The notes beneath the pieces are model-generated. The model searched no databases. It saw only the letters and a list, made by a program, of their open reading frames with translations, and was not told where the DNA came from. From assembly GCA_963822115.1 (NCBI GenBank), contig CAWGGM010000021.1, positions 124,001-188,000 of the forward strand: a DNA stretch of 64,000 nucleotides, in the 5' to 3' direction. This stretch comes from CAWDXG01 sp963822115. GTDB taxonomy: Bacteria > Myxococcota_A > Polyangia > Polyangiales > Polyangiaceae. The stretch's first letter is position 1; the number at the start of each line of letters is the position of its first letter. Of this stretch, positions 6,845-16,232 are shown piece by piece. The translations under genes were made by a program, and so were the position numbers.

Positions 6845-9057
6845 GCCGATGCCCTTTCAATCCGGACGAAGTTCACGTTGATGGCAGTCCCTCCCATCAC
6901 CGGGTCGACCTTGGCGCGCGTGCACACGTCGGTGTCACAGGCACCGCGCCCGCGCGCGAACTTCAGCCCCTTCGAGGTGTGGCCGTAGCCGTGCACCATG
7001 AACACGCAGTCGGGGCGGATGCGCTCGGTCGCCCGAAGTGGCAACGGCGCGGTCCGCTCGCCATCCTGGTTCACGAGCACGACCATGTCGCCGTTTTCGA
7101 AACCGAGCTCGCGCGCGCGACCTGCGTTCACCCACACGTCATTGGTGTCGTACACGCGCGCCAGGAAGCGGTTGTTCGTGGTGCGGCTGAAGGTCTGCGT
7201 CGGGGTGCGCCCGGTCAGAAGCCTGAAGCTCCCGGGCGGCCCCGCGTCGGGCCGCGTGTAGTTCGGCAGCGGGTCGAGCCCGGCGTCGGCGAGCTGCTGC
7301 GAGTACAGCTCGATCTTCTTCGACGGCGTCGCGATGTCCGGCACCACGCCGTCCTCGATGAAGATGGGCTGCTTCGGCGCCGTGAGCACGCCCTTCATCC
7401 GGATGTCGTCGAGTGACGAGCCCATCAGCGACAGGCGCTTTTCCAGGTAGTCCTCGACGTGCTCGAACGGGAAGTAGTCGCCCAGACCGAGACGCTTGGC
7501 GAGCTCCTTGGCGATCCACCAGCCTGGCTTCGATTCGTACAGCGGCTGCACTACCGGCTGCCGGAGCGCCGCGTAGCTCGGCTTGAAAGGCGCCACGTGC
7601 AGGTCGTCGAAGCGCTCGAGGTAGGTCGCTTCGGGTAGCACCACGTCGGCCCAGCCGGTGATCTCCGTCGGCAGCAAGTCCACGGACACCACGAAATCGA
7701 GTGCCTTCAGCGCCTCGATCGTCTTCTTCGGCTCGGGCAGCGCCATCGGCAGGTTGGTGCCGTAGACGAACCAGGCCTTGAGCGGATAGGCGACCTTCGC
7801 GCCCGGAATGCTCGCATCGCGCAAACCGTGGGCGAGCCCCTCGTCGGCAAACGGAAACACCGTGCCGAGCGGCATGTCGACCGGGTCCTTCGGCTTGTAC
7901 GTCGGCTTCGGGATACCGGGGTAGGCCGGCACGTCCATCGCCGCCGGCAGGTAGAAGCCACCCTTGCGTCCCCACGCTCCGAGCAGCGCATCGAGGATCG
8001 CGATGGCCCGACCACGCTGCGTGTCGTTGCCGTACCAGGCGGCGCGCCGCCCCGGGTGGACCAGCGACCGGGGGCGCCCGCCGGCGATGAAGCGCGCCGT
8101 CTCGACAATCGTTGCCGCCTCGATGCCCGTCTCGACCGACGCCCACTCGGGCGTCTTGTCCAGGAGGTGCTCGGCGAGCTTGTCGAAGCCGACGGCGTAC
8201 TTGTCGATGTAGTCGCGGTCGTACAGCTTCTCGCCCACGATCACGTGCATCCACGCGAGCAGCAGTGCGATGTCGGTACCTGGCTTGATCGGCAGCCAGT
8301 AGCGGGCCTTGCCCGCCGCCACGCTGAAGCGCGGATCGACGACGACCAGCTCACCGCCCTTGTCGATAGCGCGCGCGAGCTCCTGCACCTGCGTGTTGTG
8401 CATGTTCTCGCCCAGGTGGCTGCCGATGAGCGTGAGCACGCGCGCGTTCTCGATGTCGGTGGCCTCGGGAGAACCGACCGGGCAGCCGTAGGTGAGCTCC
8501 CACGCCACGTCGCGCGAGCCGCGGCACTGCGCGTAGCCCGGCGCGCCGGTGTTGCGTGTGCCGTACGCGGCAGCCAGCTTGTTGAACCACGAACCGCCAA
8601 AGCCGTGTGTGAAGACGGCCAGCGCCTCGGGGCCGTACTTGTTCTTGATGCGGGTTAGCTGCTCCGCGACGTGATCCAGCGCAGTGTCCCAGCTGACCTC
8701 CTCGAACACCTGCGTGCCGCGCTTGTCGCGTCGGATGAGCGGCTTCTTCAACCGGTCGGGGTCGTAGAGCAGACCGGTCCCGCCCGTGCCGCGAGGACAC
8801 AGGTGCCCGCGCGACAGCGGGTGCTCGGGGTTGCCGACGATCTTGGTGACGCGTCCTTGGCGCACGTGAGCGAGCACGCCGCACTTCCAGAAACACATCT
8901 CGCAGAAGGTCGGGACGATCTCGTCGCCGTCGGTGCCGGGGTCGAGCGCCAGCTCGCCCCGGTGATTGCCATGCTGGGCGGCCAGCGGAATGCCGACCGC
9001 GGCCGCACCCGCAGCGACGCCGCCGATCTTGATGAAGGTGCGCCGGTTGAGTCTCAT
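6841..9057 (-). CDS. Tat-exported molybdopterin oxidoreductase, catalytic subunit (PsrA/PhsA/TtrA-like)
   Basis: A 738-residue protein. A twin-arginine signal (NRRTFIKIGG) is followed by an Ala-rich hydrophobic segment. The [4Fe-4S] motif is Cys52-x2-Cys55-x3-Cys59, with the fourth ligand Cys87 in GHLCPRG. Cys178 in GYAQCRGSRD stands where the Mo-ligating residue of the DMSO-reductase superfamily lies. The C-terminal molybdopterin dinucleotide-binding domain is at about residues 610-730 (LLTGRTPTQTFSRT). Together with the Fe-S and NrfD subunits it forms a periplasmic respiratory reductase. Linked sulfur transporters favour polysulfide, thiosulfate or tetrathionate as substrate; arsenate or another oxyanion cannot be excluded. 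A GGAG ribosome-binding site lies 6 nt before the ATG, about 43 nt below the predicted sigma-54 transcription start. Confidence 0.9.
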   Translation of the reverse strand: MRLNRRTFIKIGGVAAGAAAVGIPLAAQHGNHRGELALDPGTDGDEIVPTFCEMCFWKCGVLAHVRQGRVTKIVGNPEHPLSRGHLCPRGTGGTGLLYDPDRLKKPLIRRDKRGTQVFEEVSWDTALDHVAEQLTRIKNKYGPEALAVFTHGFGGSWFNKLAAAYGTRNTGAPGYAQCRGSRDVAWELTYGCPVGSPEATDIENARVLTLIGSHLGENMHNTQVQELARAIDKGGELVVVDPRFSVAAGKARYWLPIKPGTDIALLLAWMHVIVGEKLYDRDYIDKYAVGFDKLAEHLLDKTPEWASVETGIEAATIVETARFIAGGRPRSLVHPGRRAAWYGNDTQRGRAIAILDALLGAWGRKGGFYLPAAMDVPAYPGIPKPTYKPKDPVDMPLGTVFPFADEGLAHGLRDASIPGAKVAYPLKAWFVYGTNLPMALPEPKKTIEALKALDFVVSVDLLPTEITGWADVVLPEATYLERFDDLHVAPFKPSYAALRQPVVQPLYESKPGWWIAKELAKRLGLGDYFPFEHVEDYLEKRLSLMGSSLDDIRMKGVLTAPKQPIFIEDGVVPDIATPSKKIELYSQQLADAGLDPLPNYTRPDAGPPGSFRLLTGRTPTQTFSRTTNNRFLARVYDTNDVWVNAGRARELGFENGDMVVLVNQDGERTAPLPLRATERIRPDCVFMVHGYGHTSKGLKFARGRGACDTDVCTRAKVDPVMGGTAINVNFVRIERASA

Positions 9058-9110
9058 CTCGGTCTCCAGGCGGCGCGCCCTCGTCGGGCTGCGCCTACGG
9101 CCCGAGACTC

Positions 9111-9126
9111 AGCAAGGCTCGATCCA
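9111..9126 (-). promoter_or_regulatory. Sigma-54 (-24/-12) promoter of the molybdoenzyme operon
   Basis: The minus strand reads TGGATCGAGCCTTGCT. Against the RpoN consensus TGGCACG-N4-TTGCW it keeps the TGG, the CG of the -24 box and all of TTGCT, with the invariant GG and GC exactly ten bases apart; two positions differ. Expected initiation is near 9100, giving a short leader with a good ribosome-binding site. The adjacent sigma-54 activator gene and the upstream inverted repeats support the call. Confidence 0.78.
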
Positions 9127-9203
9127 TCTCTAAAAAAGTAATAATATCAGCAACTTGACGCGCTGCTCCGAGAACATGCCCCGATCACGCAACGTCATGC
9201 TTC

Positions 9204-9262
9204 AGTTTTGAAATGGTTTGTTTCATAAACTGGAACATAACGTCCCTAATGTGGAACGTTAC
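9204..9262 (-). promoter_or_regulatory. Putative upstream activating sequences for the sigma-54 activator
   Basis: About 80-140 bp upstream of the -24/-12 promoter lie overlapping imperfect inverted repeats: TGTTCC-N7-GAAACA and TGAAA-N7-TTTCA (as seen across 9209-9237), with a further GTTCCA/GAAAC copy reaching into the end of the cytochrome gene. The AT-rich composition contrasts with the surroundings. Spacing fits enhancer sites for an AAA+ activator acting by DNA looping. Confidence 0.5.
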
Positions 9263-11084
9263 GTTTCAGCCAGGGCCAGGCGTGGCCAGAACAGGAGGTT
9301 CCGCCTTTCGCGAGCCGGGCGATCGAGCCTGGAAAATCCCGCCAGATCGGGTCGTTGGCCTTGGCGTGGCAGGGCAGGCAGGCACCGACCCGCAGCACGC
9401 GGCGCTGCTCGCCCGCGTCCAGCCCGCGCAGACCGACGCGCGTGCCGCTCGCCGGCTGGTCGGGGAACAGTCGCGTCCAGCCATCGGCGGCCAGACGCGG
9501 ATCGCGGGGATCGGGATGCGCGGGCCGGAAGCGCGGGCCGGCAGCGCCCAGCTCGAGCTCGCCTGTCCCCAACCCGAGCGCGCGCGTCGAGGCGTGGCAC
9601 GACGCGCAGTCGCGCGCCTTCTTGCCGGTCGTGTGCGGGTCGTAGCTCGACACGAGCCGCACATCGCGCAGCTGCCCCCCCGCGGCGCGAGCATCGAGCT
9701 CGGCAATCATACCCGGCGCGGCAGGCGCGATGCGGCCGTCGGCGCGCACCGCCAGACCCGGCACGCCGTAGCCCATACCCTGGTTTTCCTCGATCCACTT
9801 GCCGGGTGCGACCTCGGCGCGAGCGAAGTCCCACTGCTTTCCATTGGGATCGTAGCGGGTGTGGCAGGTCGGGCAGCTCGGCATCCAAGCCGCGTGGCAC
9901 GACGTGCACGTTAGCCGCTTGTGGCCGGGGAGTTCGTGGTTCTGGTCGTGCGGCGTCTGCTTGACTGCCCAGGACCGACCACCGGACTTGGGAAACAGCT
10001 GCCAGCCCTTGCCACCGGGACGCAGGTTCCACACCGGAGTGCCGCGCTGGCCAAGCCGCACCTTCTCGTCGGGCGCGCGCTTCTGCTTGTGGATGCGGAG
10101 CAGGTCCTTCGAGATCTGGTCCTTCACGTCGCTCCAGCGCGCGTCCTTTTCCGGGCCGTGGCACGTCTGGCAGCTGATTTCGACCTGCTCGGCCTCGTGC
10201 TTGCGCACGACGCCGTCGCCCATCAGCTCGCTGTGCAGGTGGCAGTCGGTACAGCCGATACCCGCGGCGTGGTGCACGTCCTCGTCGAGCCGACAGCCGC
10301 TGCGTCCGTCGAACAGCTTCGTCGGGTTCTTGCAGCTCTTTTCGTACGGCCCCGACACCTCGGCCAGCCCCTGGTACGAGAGGCTGATGCGCGCGCTGCG
10401 CGAGTGGCAGCCGAGACACTGCCGATCGGGCACGCTCTTCAGGATTTTCGGGTGGGGGTTGTCGGGCGAGTGCGTCGCGACATGGCAGGAGCTGCAGCCG
10501 GTGCCGATGCCCTGCACGGCGTCGTCGCGGTTGTCCTTGCGCACGCCGATGTGACATCCGCCGCACAGCCGCCCGATGTGGCTCTCGGCGGGAGTGGGAT
10601 TCTTGACCGCGAGCACGTCTTCCATCGTCTGCAGACCGTTCGGGGTCTTCCGCTCGCCGAAGGCCCAGCGATCGACCGCGACCACGCCACGCCCGGCGGC
10701 CATGAGCGACGTCTTCACGGTCGCCGCCTCGCGCGTGTGGCACTTGCCGCAGGTGCGATCGACCGTGGACAGCGCACCGGGCTCCGGCTCCATGCCCACA
10801 TGGGCCGCGGCTTTCGTCGTGGCATTGGCATTGCCGAGATGACAGCTGGCGCAGCCGATCTGCGCCGCGGCGTGGGAGCCGCCCGGGTCGTCGGCGCGCG
10901 TCTTGTGACAGACCACGCACTGATCGGGGGGCTTCGGCGCCTCGTCGGCGCTGGCGCTAGCGACCGGTTGCCGCGGGCTCTCGAGCATCACGCGCACCGT
11001 AAGCGCGATGATAACGAGCATCGCGACGCCGACGCCGGCGACGATCTTCAGAAAGCTCCGACCGGAGGGTTCCGGAAGCTGCAT
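9246..11084 (-). CDS. Membrane-anchored dodecahaem cytochrome c
   Basis: A 612-residue protein with an uncleaved-looking N-terminal membrane helix (about residues 10-32) and twelve CXXCH haem-binding motifs: CVVCH, CASCH, CGKCH, CGGCH, CSSCH, CLGCH, CTDCH, CQTCH, CTSCH, CPTCH, CASCH and CLPCH. They are spread over the whole length with many extra His residues that could be distal ligands. It should be a periplasmic electron-transfer protein or haem-based reductase. The gap between the tenth and eleventh motifs is long. It lies between the sigma-54 activator (15 bp upstream) and the molybdoenzyme operon (188 bp downstream, behind its own promoter), so it is likely a partner in the same respiratory chain. 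I do not recognise a named family from the motif spacing. Confidence 0.9.
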   Translation of the reverse strand: MQLPEPSGRSFLKIVAGVGVAMLVIIALTVRVMLESPRQPVASASADEAPKPPDQCVVCHKTRADDPGGSHAAAQIGCASCHLGNANATTKAAAHVGMEPEPGALSTVDRTCGKCHTREAATVKTSLMAAGRGVVAVDRWAFGERKTPNGLQTMEDVLAVKNPTPAESHIGRLCGGCHIGVRKDNRDDAVQGIGTGCSSCHVATHSPDNPHPKILKSVPDRQCLGCHSRSARISLSYQGLAEVSGPYEKSCKNPTKLFDGRSGCRLDEDVHHAAGIGCTDCHLHSELMGDGVVRKHEAEQVEISCQTCHGPEKDARWSDVKDQISKDLLRIHKQKRAPDEKVRLGQRGTPVWNLRPGGKGWQLFPKSGGRSWAVKQTPHDQNHELPGHKRLTCTSCHAAWMPSCPTCHTRYDPNGKQWDFARAEVAPGKWIEENQGMGYGVPGLAVRADGRIAPAAPGMIAELDARAAGGQLRDVRLVSSYDPHTTGKKARDCASCHASTRALGLGTGELELGAAGPRFRPAHPDPRDPRLAADGWTRLFPDQPASGTRVGLRGLDAGEQRRVLRVGACLPCHAKANDPIWRDFPGSIARLAKGGTSCSGHAWPWLKRNVPH

Positions 11085-11099
11085 GGCTCTCGACGCCGC

Positions 11100-12492
<1,393 letters not shown>

Positions 12493-12515
<23 letters not shown>

Positions 12516-13848
12516 AACGAGCTCCTCGTCGGCGGCGTAGCAGCGCCGACAGAACGACCCCCCCGATGCTTGCAAGCTCCGGGCCGAACGGTGCATCCCC
12601 CGACGTCGCCGCACGGCAGGCGCAGCCGGAACCGGAGCTGGTGTCGTTCCTTGCGCCCGTCCCGCCGCTTCCGGCAGCTCCTGCGCTTCCTGTGGCGCCC
12701 GCAGCGCCGGTGCCGCCCGCAGCGCCCGCAGCGCCCGCAGCGCCCGCAGCGCCCGCACCGCCTGCGCCGGCCGCGCCGGTAGTGCAGCTCGACGGTGCGC
12801 AGCCGTTGGCGCTGCCCGAGGCACACGCCACGATGCGTGCGGCCAGCGCGTCGAACGCCGGCTTCTTCTGGAAGTTGTCGGCGTACGTAGCATCCGGCCC
12901 TGCGGTACGCAGCGCGAGGCCCCAGTGGATGTCCGGCCACATGCCGTTCGGATGTTCCTCGCTCAGCTCGTAGAAGAACGTCCGCTGCCACCAGGGACGG
13001 CACAGCATCGCGTCGACGACGCGACCGACGTACTGCTTCTGCTTGTCCAGCGCGGCCTGGTCGCCGACCGCAGCCTGCTCGCCGGTCTCGGTCAGCCAGA
13101 CCGGCTTTTGCGAAAACCCGGTGTCGAGCAGGACCTCACGCACGGACAGCGGCCCTTCGTACACGGTGGTCGAGCCGAGCTTCAGGACGCGATGGCTGTC
13201 GAGCTTGTTGTAGAAGCTGTCCTTCGTCTTGCCCGCGCCCGGGTCGTCCTCGGGAAACGACGCGTAGTCGTGGAAGCTGATGGCATCCAGCTTCGCGCCG
13301 CGCGAGGCCAGTGCCGCTCGCAGGTAGTCCTCGTACTTGTTGCCGATGGTGGCGAGCTCGGGCCCCACCACCAGGCAGCTCGAGCAGTTGTTCTTGACGG
13401 CGTCTACGGCGGGCTCGAATGCGTCCTTGATCCACTCGTCCCGGGTGCCTTCGAAGAAGTCGCCCAGGTTCGGTTCGTTCCACGTTCCCCAGGCCGCGAC
13501 CTTGTTCGAGTACCGCTTGACGGCATCGCCGACGAAACGCGCGTATTTGACCGGATCGGGCACGTCGTTCTTCGCGCCATCGTTGTTCCGATCGTTCGAG
13601 ATCGACGCCCACGCCGGCGTGTAGCCGATGGTTGCGTACACGTGGAGGCCACGCGCGTCGGCCGCGTCGATGACGGCGTCGAGCCGGGACCAGTCGTAGG
13701 TGCCCTCCGTGGGCTCGGCCACGTCCCAGTTGAAATCAATCCGCACCCACTCGCTGCCCAGATCCTTCGCAAGAGCCAGCGTGTCGCTCGGGGGAAGGTG
13801 GACGTTCATGCCCAGCGCGGCGGCCAGGGCGATCGCAGGCACAGGCAT
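12493..13848 (-). CDS. Secreted clan GH-A glycoside hydrolase with collagen-like linker and MYXO-CTERM tail
   Basis: A 451-residue protein. A short hydrophobic N-terminus is followed by a TIM-barrel hydrolase with the acid/base Glu125 in WNEPN and the probable nucleophile Glu254 in LTETG, as in clan GH-A (GH5/GH39-like). After residue about 370 comes a Gly/Ala-rich linker of GAAG-type units, then SGCACRAATS, a hydrophobic stretch and RRRR. That order (CxC, helix, basic cluster) is the MYXO-CTERM sorting signal, implying cell-surface delivery after cleavage. The visible signal peptide is weak, so the true start may differ. Its last 22 bases overlap the sigma-54 activator gene. Substrate is likely a polysaccharide, not identified. 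Confidence 0.78.
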
Positions 13849-13880
13849 GCCGTGATGCTCGCATGGTCAGCGCTCCAGGC

Positions 13881-14318
13881 TCAATACCGGCGGACCAGCT
13901 TCCTGATCAGCTTGTGCACCGAGTGGACCGACGGGCTCCGGTTCACGTACATCACGGCGCAGGTCCCGGTCAGTACGTTCAGCCCGCGCTCCCGCGCGAT
14001 GGCCAGCGCTTCGGGCGAGTCGCGGTGCATGTGGATCCATACGTTCTTGATGCCGGCATCGGCGGCCTTTTCCACCCAGTCGGCGGTCTCCGAGCGCGGC
14101 ACCTCGAGCACGGCGGCCTCCACCTGCTCGGGGAGCTCGTCGAAGCCGCGGTAGGCGCGGTCGCCCTTGATGCGATCGACATCCGGATCGATCGCGAACA
14201 CCTTCTTGCCGAGCTTCCTGCTCTTCTCGTAGCTGAGCTCGGGGAAGCGCCGCTTGCTCGAGTGACCCACGAAGGCGAAGCTCGGGTTCGTCCAGAACTG
14301 CTCATGCGCGCTCGACAT
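13881..14318 (-). CDS. CoA-binding domain protein (YccU-like)
   Basis: A 145-residue single-domain protein of the CoA_binding_2 fold, similar to E. coli YccU. Visible are the N-terminal SFAFVGHSSKRRFP nucleotide-binding turn, KKVFAIDPDVDRIKGDRAYRGF, and the C-terminal GTCAVMYV. Such proteins bind CoA in a Rossmann fold, but no reaction is established. It lies 32 bp upstream of the glycoside hydrolase on the same strand; no functional link is evident. Confidence 0.8.
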   Translation of the reverse strand: MSSAHEQFWTNPSFAFVGHSSKRRFPELSYEKSRKLGKKVFAIDPDVDRIKGDRAYRGFDELPEQVEAAVLEVPRSETADWVEKAADAGIKNVWIHMHRDSPEALAIARERGLNVLTGTCAVMYVNRSPSVHSVHKLIRKLVRRY

Positions 14319-14399
14319 GGCGCACCTCCCTTCGGCTGGAAGGTAACAGCACGGCGGGCGTTCCCGACCCGCGCCGATCAGCGCACCGGTTGACCCTGG

Positions 14400-14990
14400 T
14401 CATTCCGGTCTACGGGGCGAGAGCCCCTCGCGTGCTGCCCACTCCTCCACGTCGAGATGGGTGGCGAGATAGGTGGGCAGGTCCGGAGCCTCGACCCAGC
14501 GTTCCGGCGAGTCGTGGCAAAACGCGATGATCTGCCCAGGGGTGCCGCCCTCGGCGGGATCGAGATCGACGCAGAAGTAGTTGCCCTCGCCACTGCTCGC
14601 GACGGGCAGCCAGTGGCGGTTGTACCAGTCGGCCTTGACCGGACCCCGCACCCGCTCGACCGCGCGATCGTCGAAACGCCCTTCGTCGAGCAGACCGGTC
14701 AGGCTCTGCCAGTGCTCCATCATCTCGGACAGCGACAGCAGCTCCGACGGGCGCGTGCTCTGCTCCAACACCGCCGGCATGCCGATGCCGTCGTGCACCA
14801 GATACACAGCGACCACGCCGTCGGGCAGCTCCACGCCCAGTGCGTTCTCGACCTTTCCCAGCGCCTGGGGCGAAGCCGGTGGCAGAAGGCGCGTTGCCAG
14901 CGCGGGGGCTCTAGCCTGGATATCCGCCTGGATCTGCTTCCAGACGAGCACGGCATGGTCGGCTGAGGTCACTCGGTCGCCTCGTAGCAT
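14400..14990 (-). CDS. SMI1/KNR4 (SUKH) family protein
   Basis: A 196-residue protein starting at the ATG at 14988-14990; a GTG further in is an alternative. Recognisable SUKH features are LPPASPQALGKVENALGVELPDGVVAVYLVHDG near residue 40-70 and the later WLPVASSGEGNYFCVDLDP block. The SUKH superfamily includes immunity proteins of contact-dependent toxin systems and yeast Knr4. No toxin gene is adjacent, so an immunity role is only possible. It is the distal neighbour of a divergent aldo/keto reductase gene. Confidence 0.75.
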   Translation of the reverse strand: MLRGDRVTSADHAVLVWKQIQADIQARAPALATRLLPPASPQALGKVENALGVELPDGVVAVYLVHDGIGMPAVLEQSTRPSELLSLSEMMEHWQSLTGLLDEGRFDDRAVERVRGPVKADWYNRHWLPVASSGEGNYFCVDLDPAEGGTPGQIIAFCHDSPERWVEAPDLPTYLATHLDVEEWAAREGLSPRRPE

Positions 14991-15077
14991 GAAGTTGTCG
15001 TCCCGGCCCCCGAGCCCCCTTGCCGCATCGCCGACAAGGCCCAACGCTTCGGCCCGCGAGCGAAAGGAGCGATGGAC

Positions 15078-16112
15078 ATGCGTTACAAGCGACTCGGCCG
15101 GACCGGCCTCTACGTATCCGAGCTGAGCCTGGGCACGATGACCTACGGAGGCAAGGGCTTCTGGAAGGTGATCGGCGAGCTGGGCGTGGACGCGGTGGGT
15201 CGCCAGTTGAAGATGGCGATCGATGCCGGCATCAACTTCATCGACACGGCGGACGTGTACCACGAGGGCGAGGCGGAGCGGCTGACGGGGCAGGCCATCA
15301 AGCAGCTCGGAATCGAGCGCAAGCAGCTGGTGATCGCTACCAAGGTCCGTGGCCGCACGGGAGAAGGCATCAACGACACCGGCCTGTCGCGCAAGCACAT
15401 CTACGACGCCATCGACGCGAGTCTGCAGCGGCTGGGCATGGACTACGTGGACCTCTACCAGATCCACGGGGTCGATCCGGCTACTCCCATCGAGGAGACC
15501 CTCGAAGCGCTCGACGACGTCGTGCGCCAGGGCAAGGTCCGCTACGTGGGTTTCTGCAACCTGCCGGCGTACAAGGCGATGAAGGCGCTGGCCATTTCCG
15601 ACAAGAATGGCTGGGCGCGCTTCGCTTCCGCGCAGATGTACTACACGATCGCGGGACGTGACATCGAACGCGAGATCGCACCGCTCTGCCAGGAAGAGGG
15701 CCTCGGCATCCTGCCCTGGTCGCCACTCGCCGGCGGGTTGCTCACGGGCAAATTCAAGCCCGATGCCGAGGGGCCCGAAGGCAGCCGACGCAAGTCGTTC
15801 GACTTCCCACCGGTGGACAGGAGGCGGGCATTTGCGTGTGTCGACGCGATGCGCAAGGTGGCCGAGGCGCATGGCGCAACCGTGCCGCAGGTCGCGCTCG
15901 GCTACCTGTTGCACAAACCATTCGTGACGAGTGTCATCATCGGCGCGCGCACCGACGAGCAGCTTCGCGACAACCTCGGCGCGGTCGATCTACGGCTGAG
16001 CGAGCAGGAGCTGGCAGTGCTCGACGAGGTCAGCGCCCTGCCGCAGGAATACCCGGGCTGGATGGTGGAATTCCAGAACCGCGAGCGCTTCATCGAAGGG
16101 CAGGAGCCCTAG
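15078..16112 (+). CDS. Aldo/keto reductase
   Basis: A 344-residue NADPH-dependent oxidoreductase. The catalytic tetrad is visible: Asp in FIDTADVY, its Tyr in the same motif, Lys in VIATKVRG and His in LYQIHGVD. The C-terminal VIIGARTDEQLRDNL block binds the cofactor phosphate. It resembles the YghZ/Kvbeta-type group acting on aldehydes. Two ATGs are close together (15072 and 15078); I chose the second because AAGGAG lies eight bases before it and only two before the first. Single gene, divergent from the SMI1/KNR4 gene. Confidence 0.9.
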   Translation: MRYKRLGRTGLYVSELSLGTMTYGGKGFWKVIGELGVDAVGRQLKMAIDAGINFIDTADVYHEGEAERLTGQAIKQLGIERKQLVIATKVRGRTGEGINDTGLSRKHIYDAIDASLQRLGMDYVDLYQIHGVDPATPIEETLEALDDVVRQGKVRYVGFCNLPAYKAMKALAISDKNGWARFASAQMYYTIAGRDIEREIAPLCQEEGLGILPWSPLAGGLLTGKFKPDAEGPEGSRRKSFDFPPVDRRRAFACVDAMRKVAEAHGATVPQVALGYLLHKPFVTSVIIGARTDEQLRDNLGAVDLRLSEQELAVLDEVSALPQEYPGWMVEFQNRERFIEGQEP

Positions 16113-16232
16113 CGCGCGCCTGACGCTGGGCCGAAGAGGGCCGCGGTCCAGCGCCGTTCTGCTCGACAGGGGCGGTGACAGAACGAATACTGGGAAGTAT
16201 CGGCGCGGGATGTCGTCGGTCGGGGTGGCACG

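Noticed and set aside
12650..12790. Short GC-rich tandem repeats as a non-coding element
   Set aside because: They encode the Gly/Ala linker of the glycoside hydrolase.
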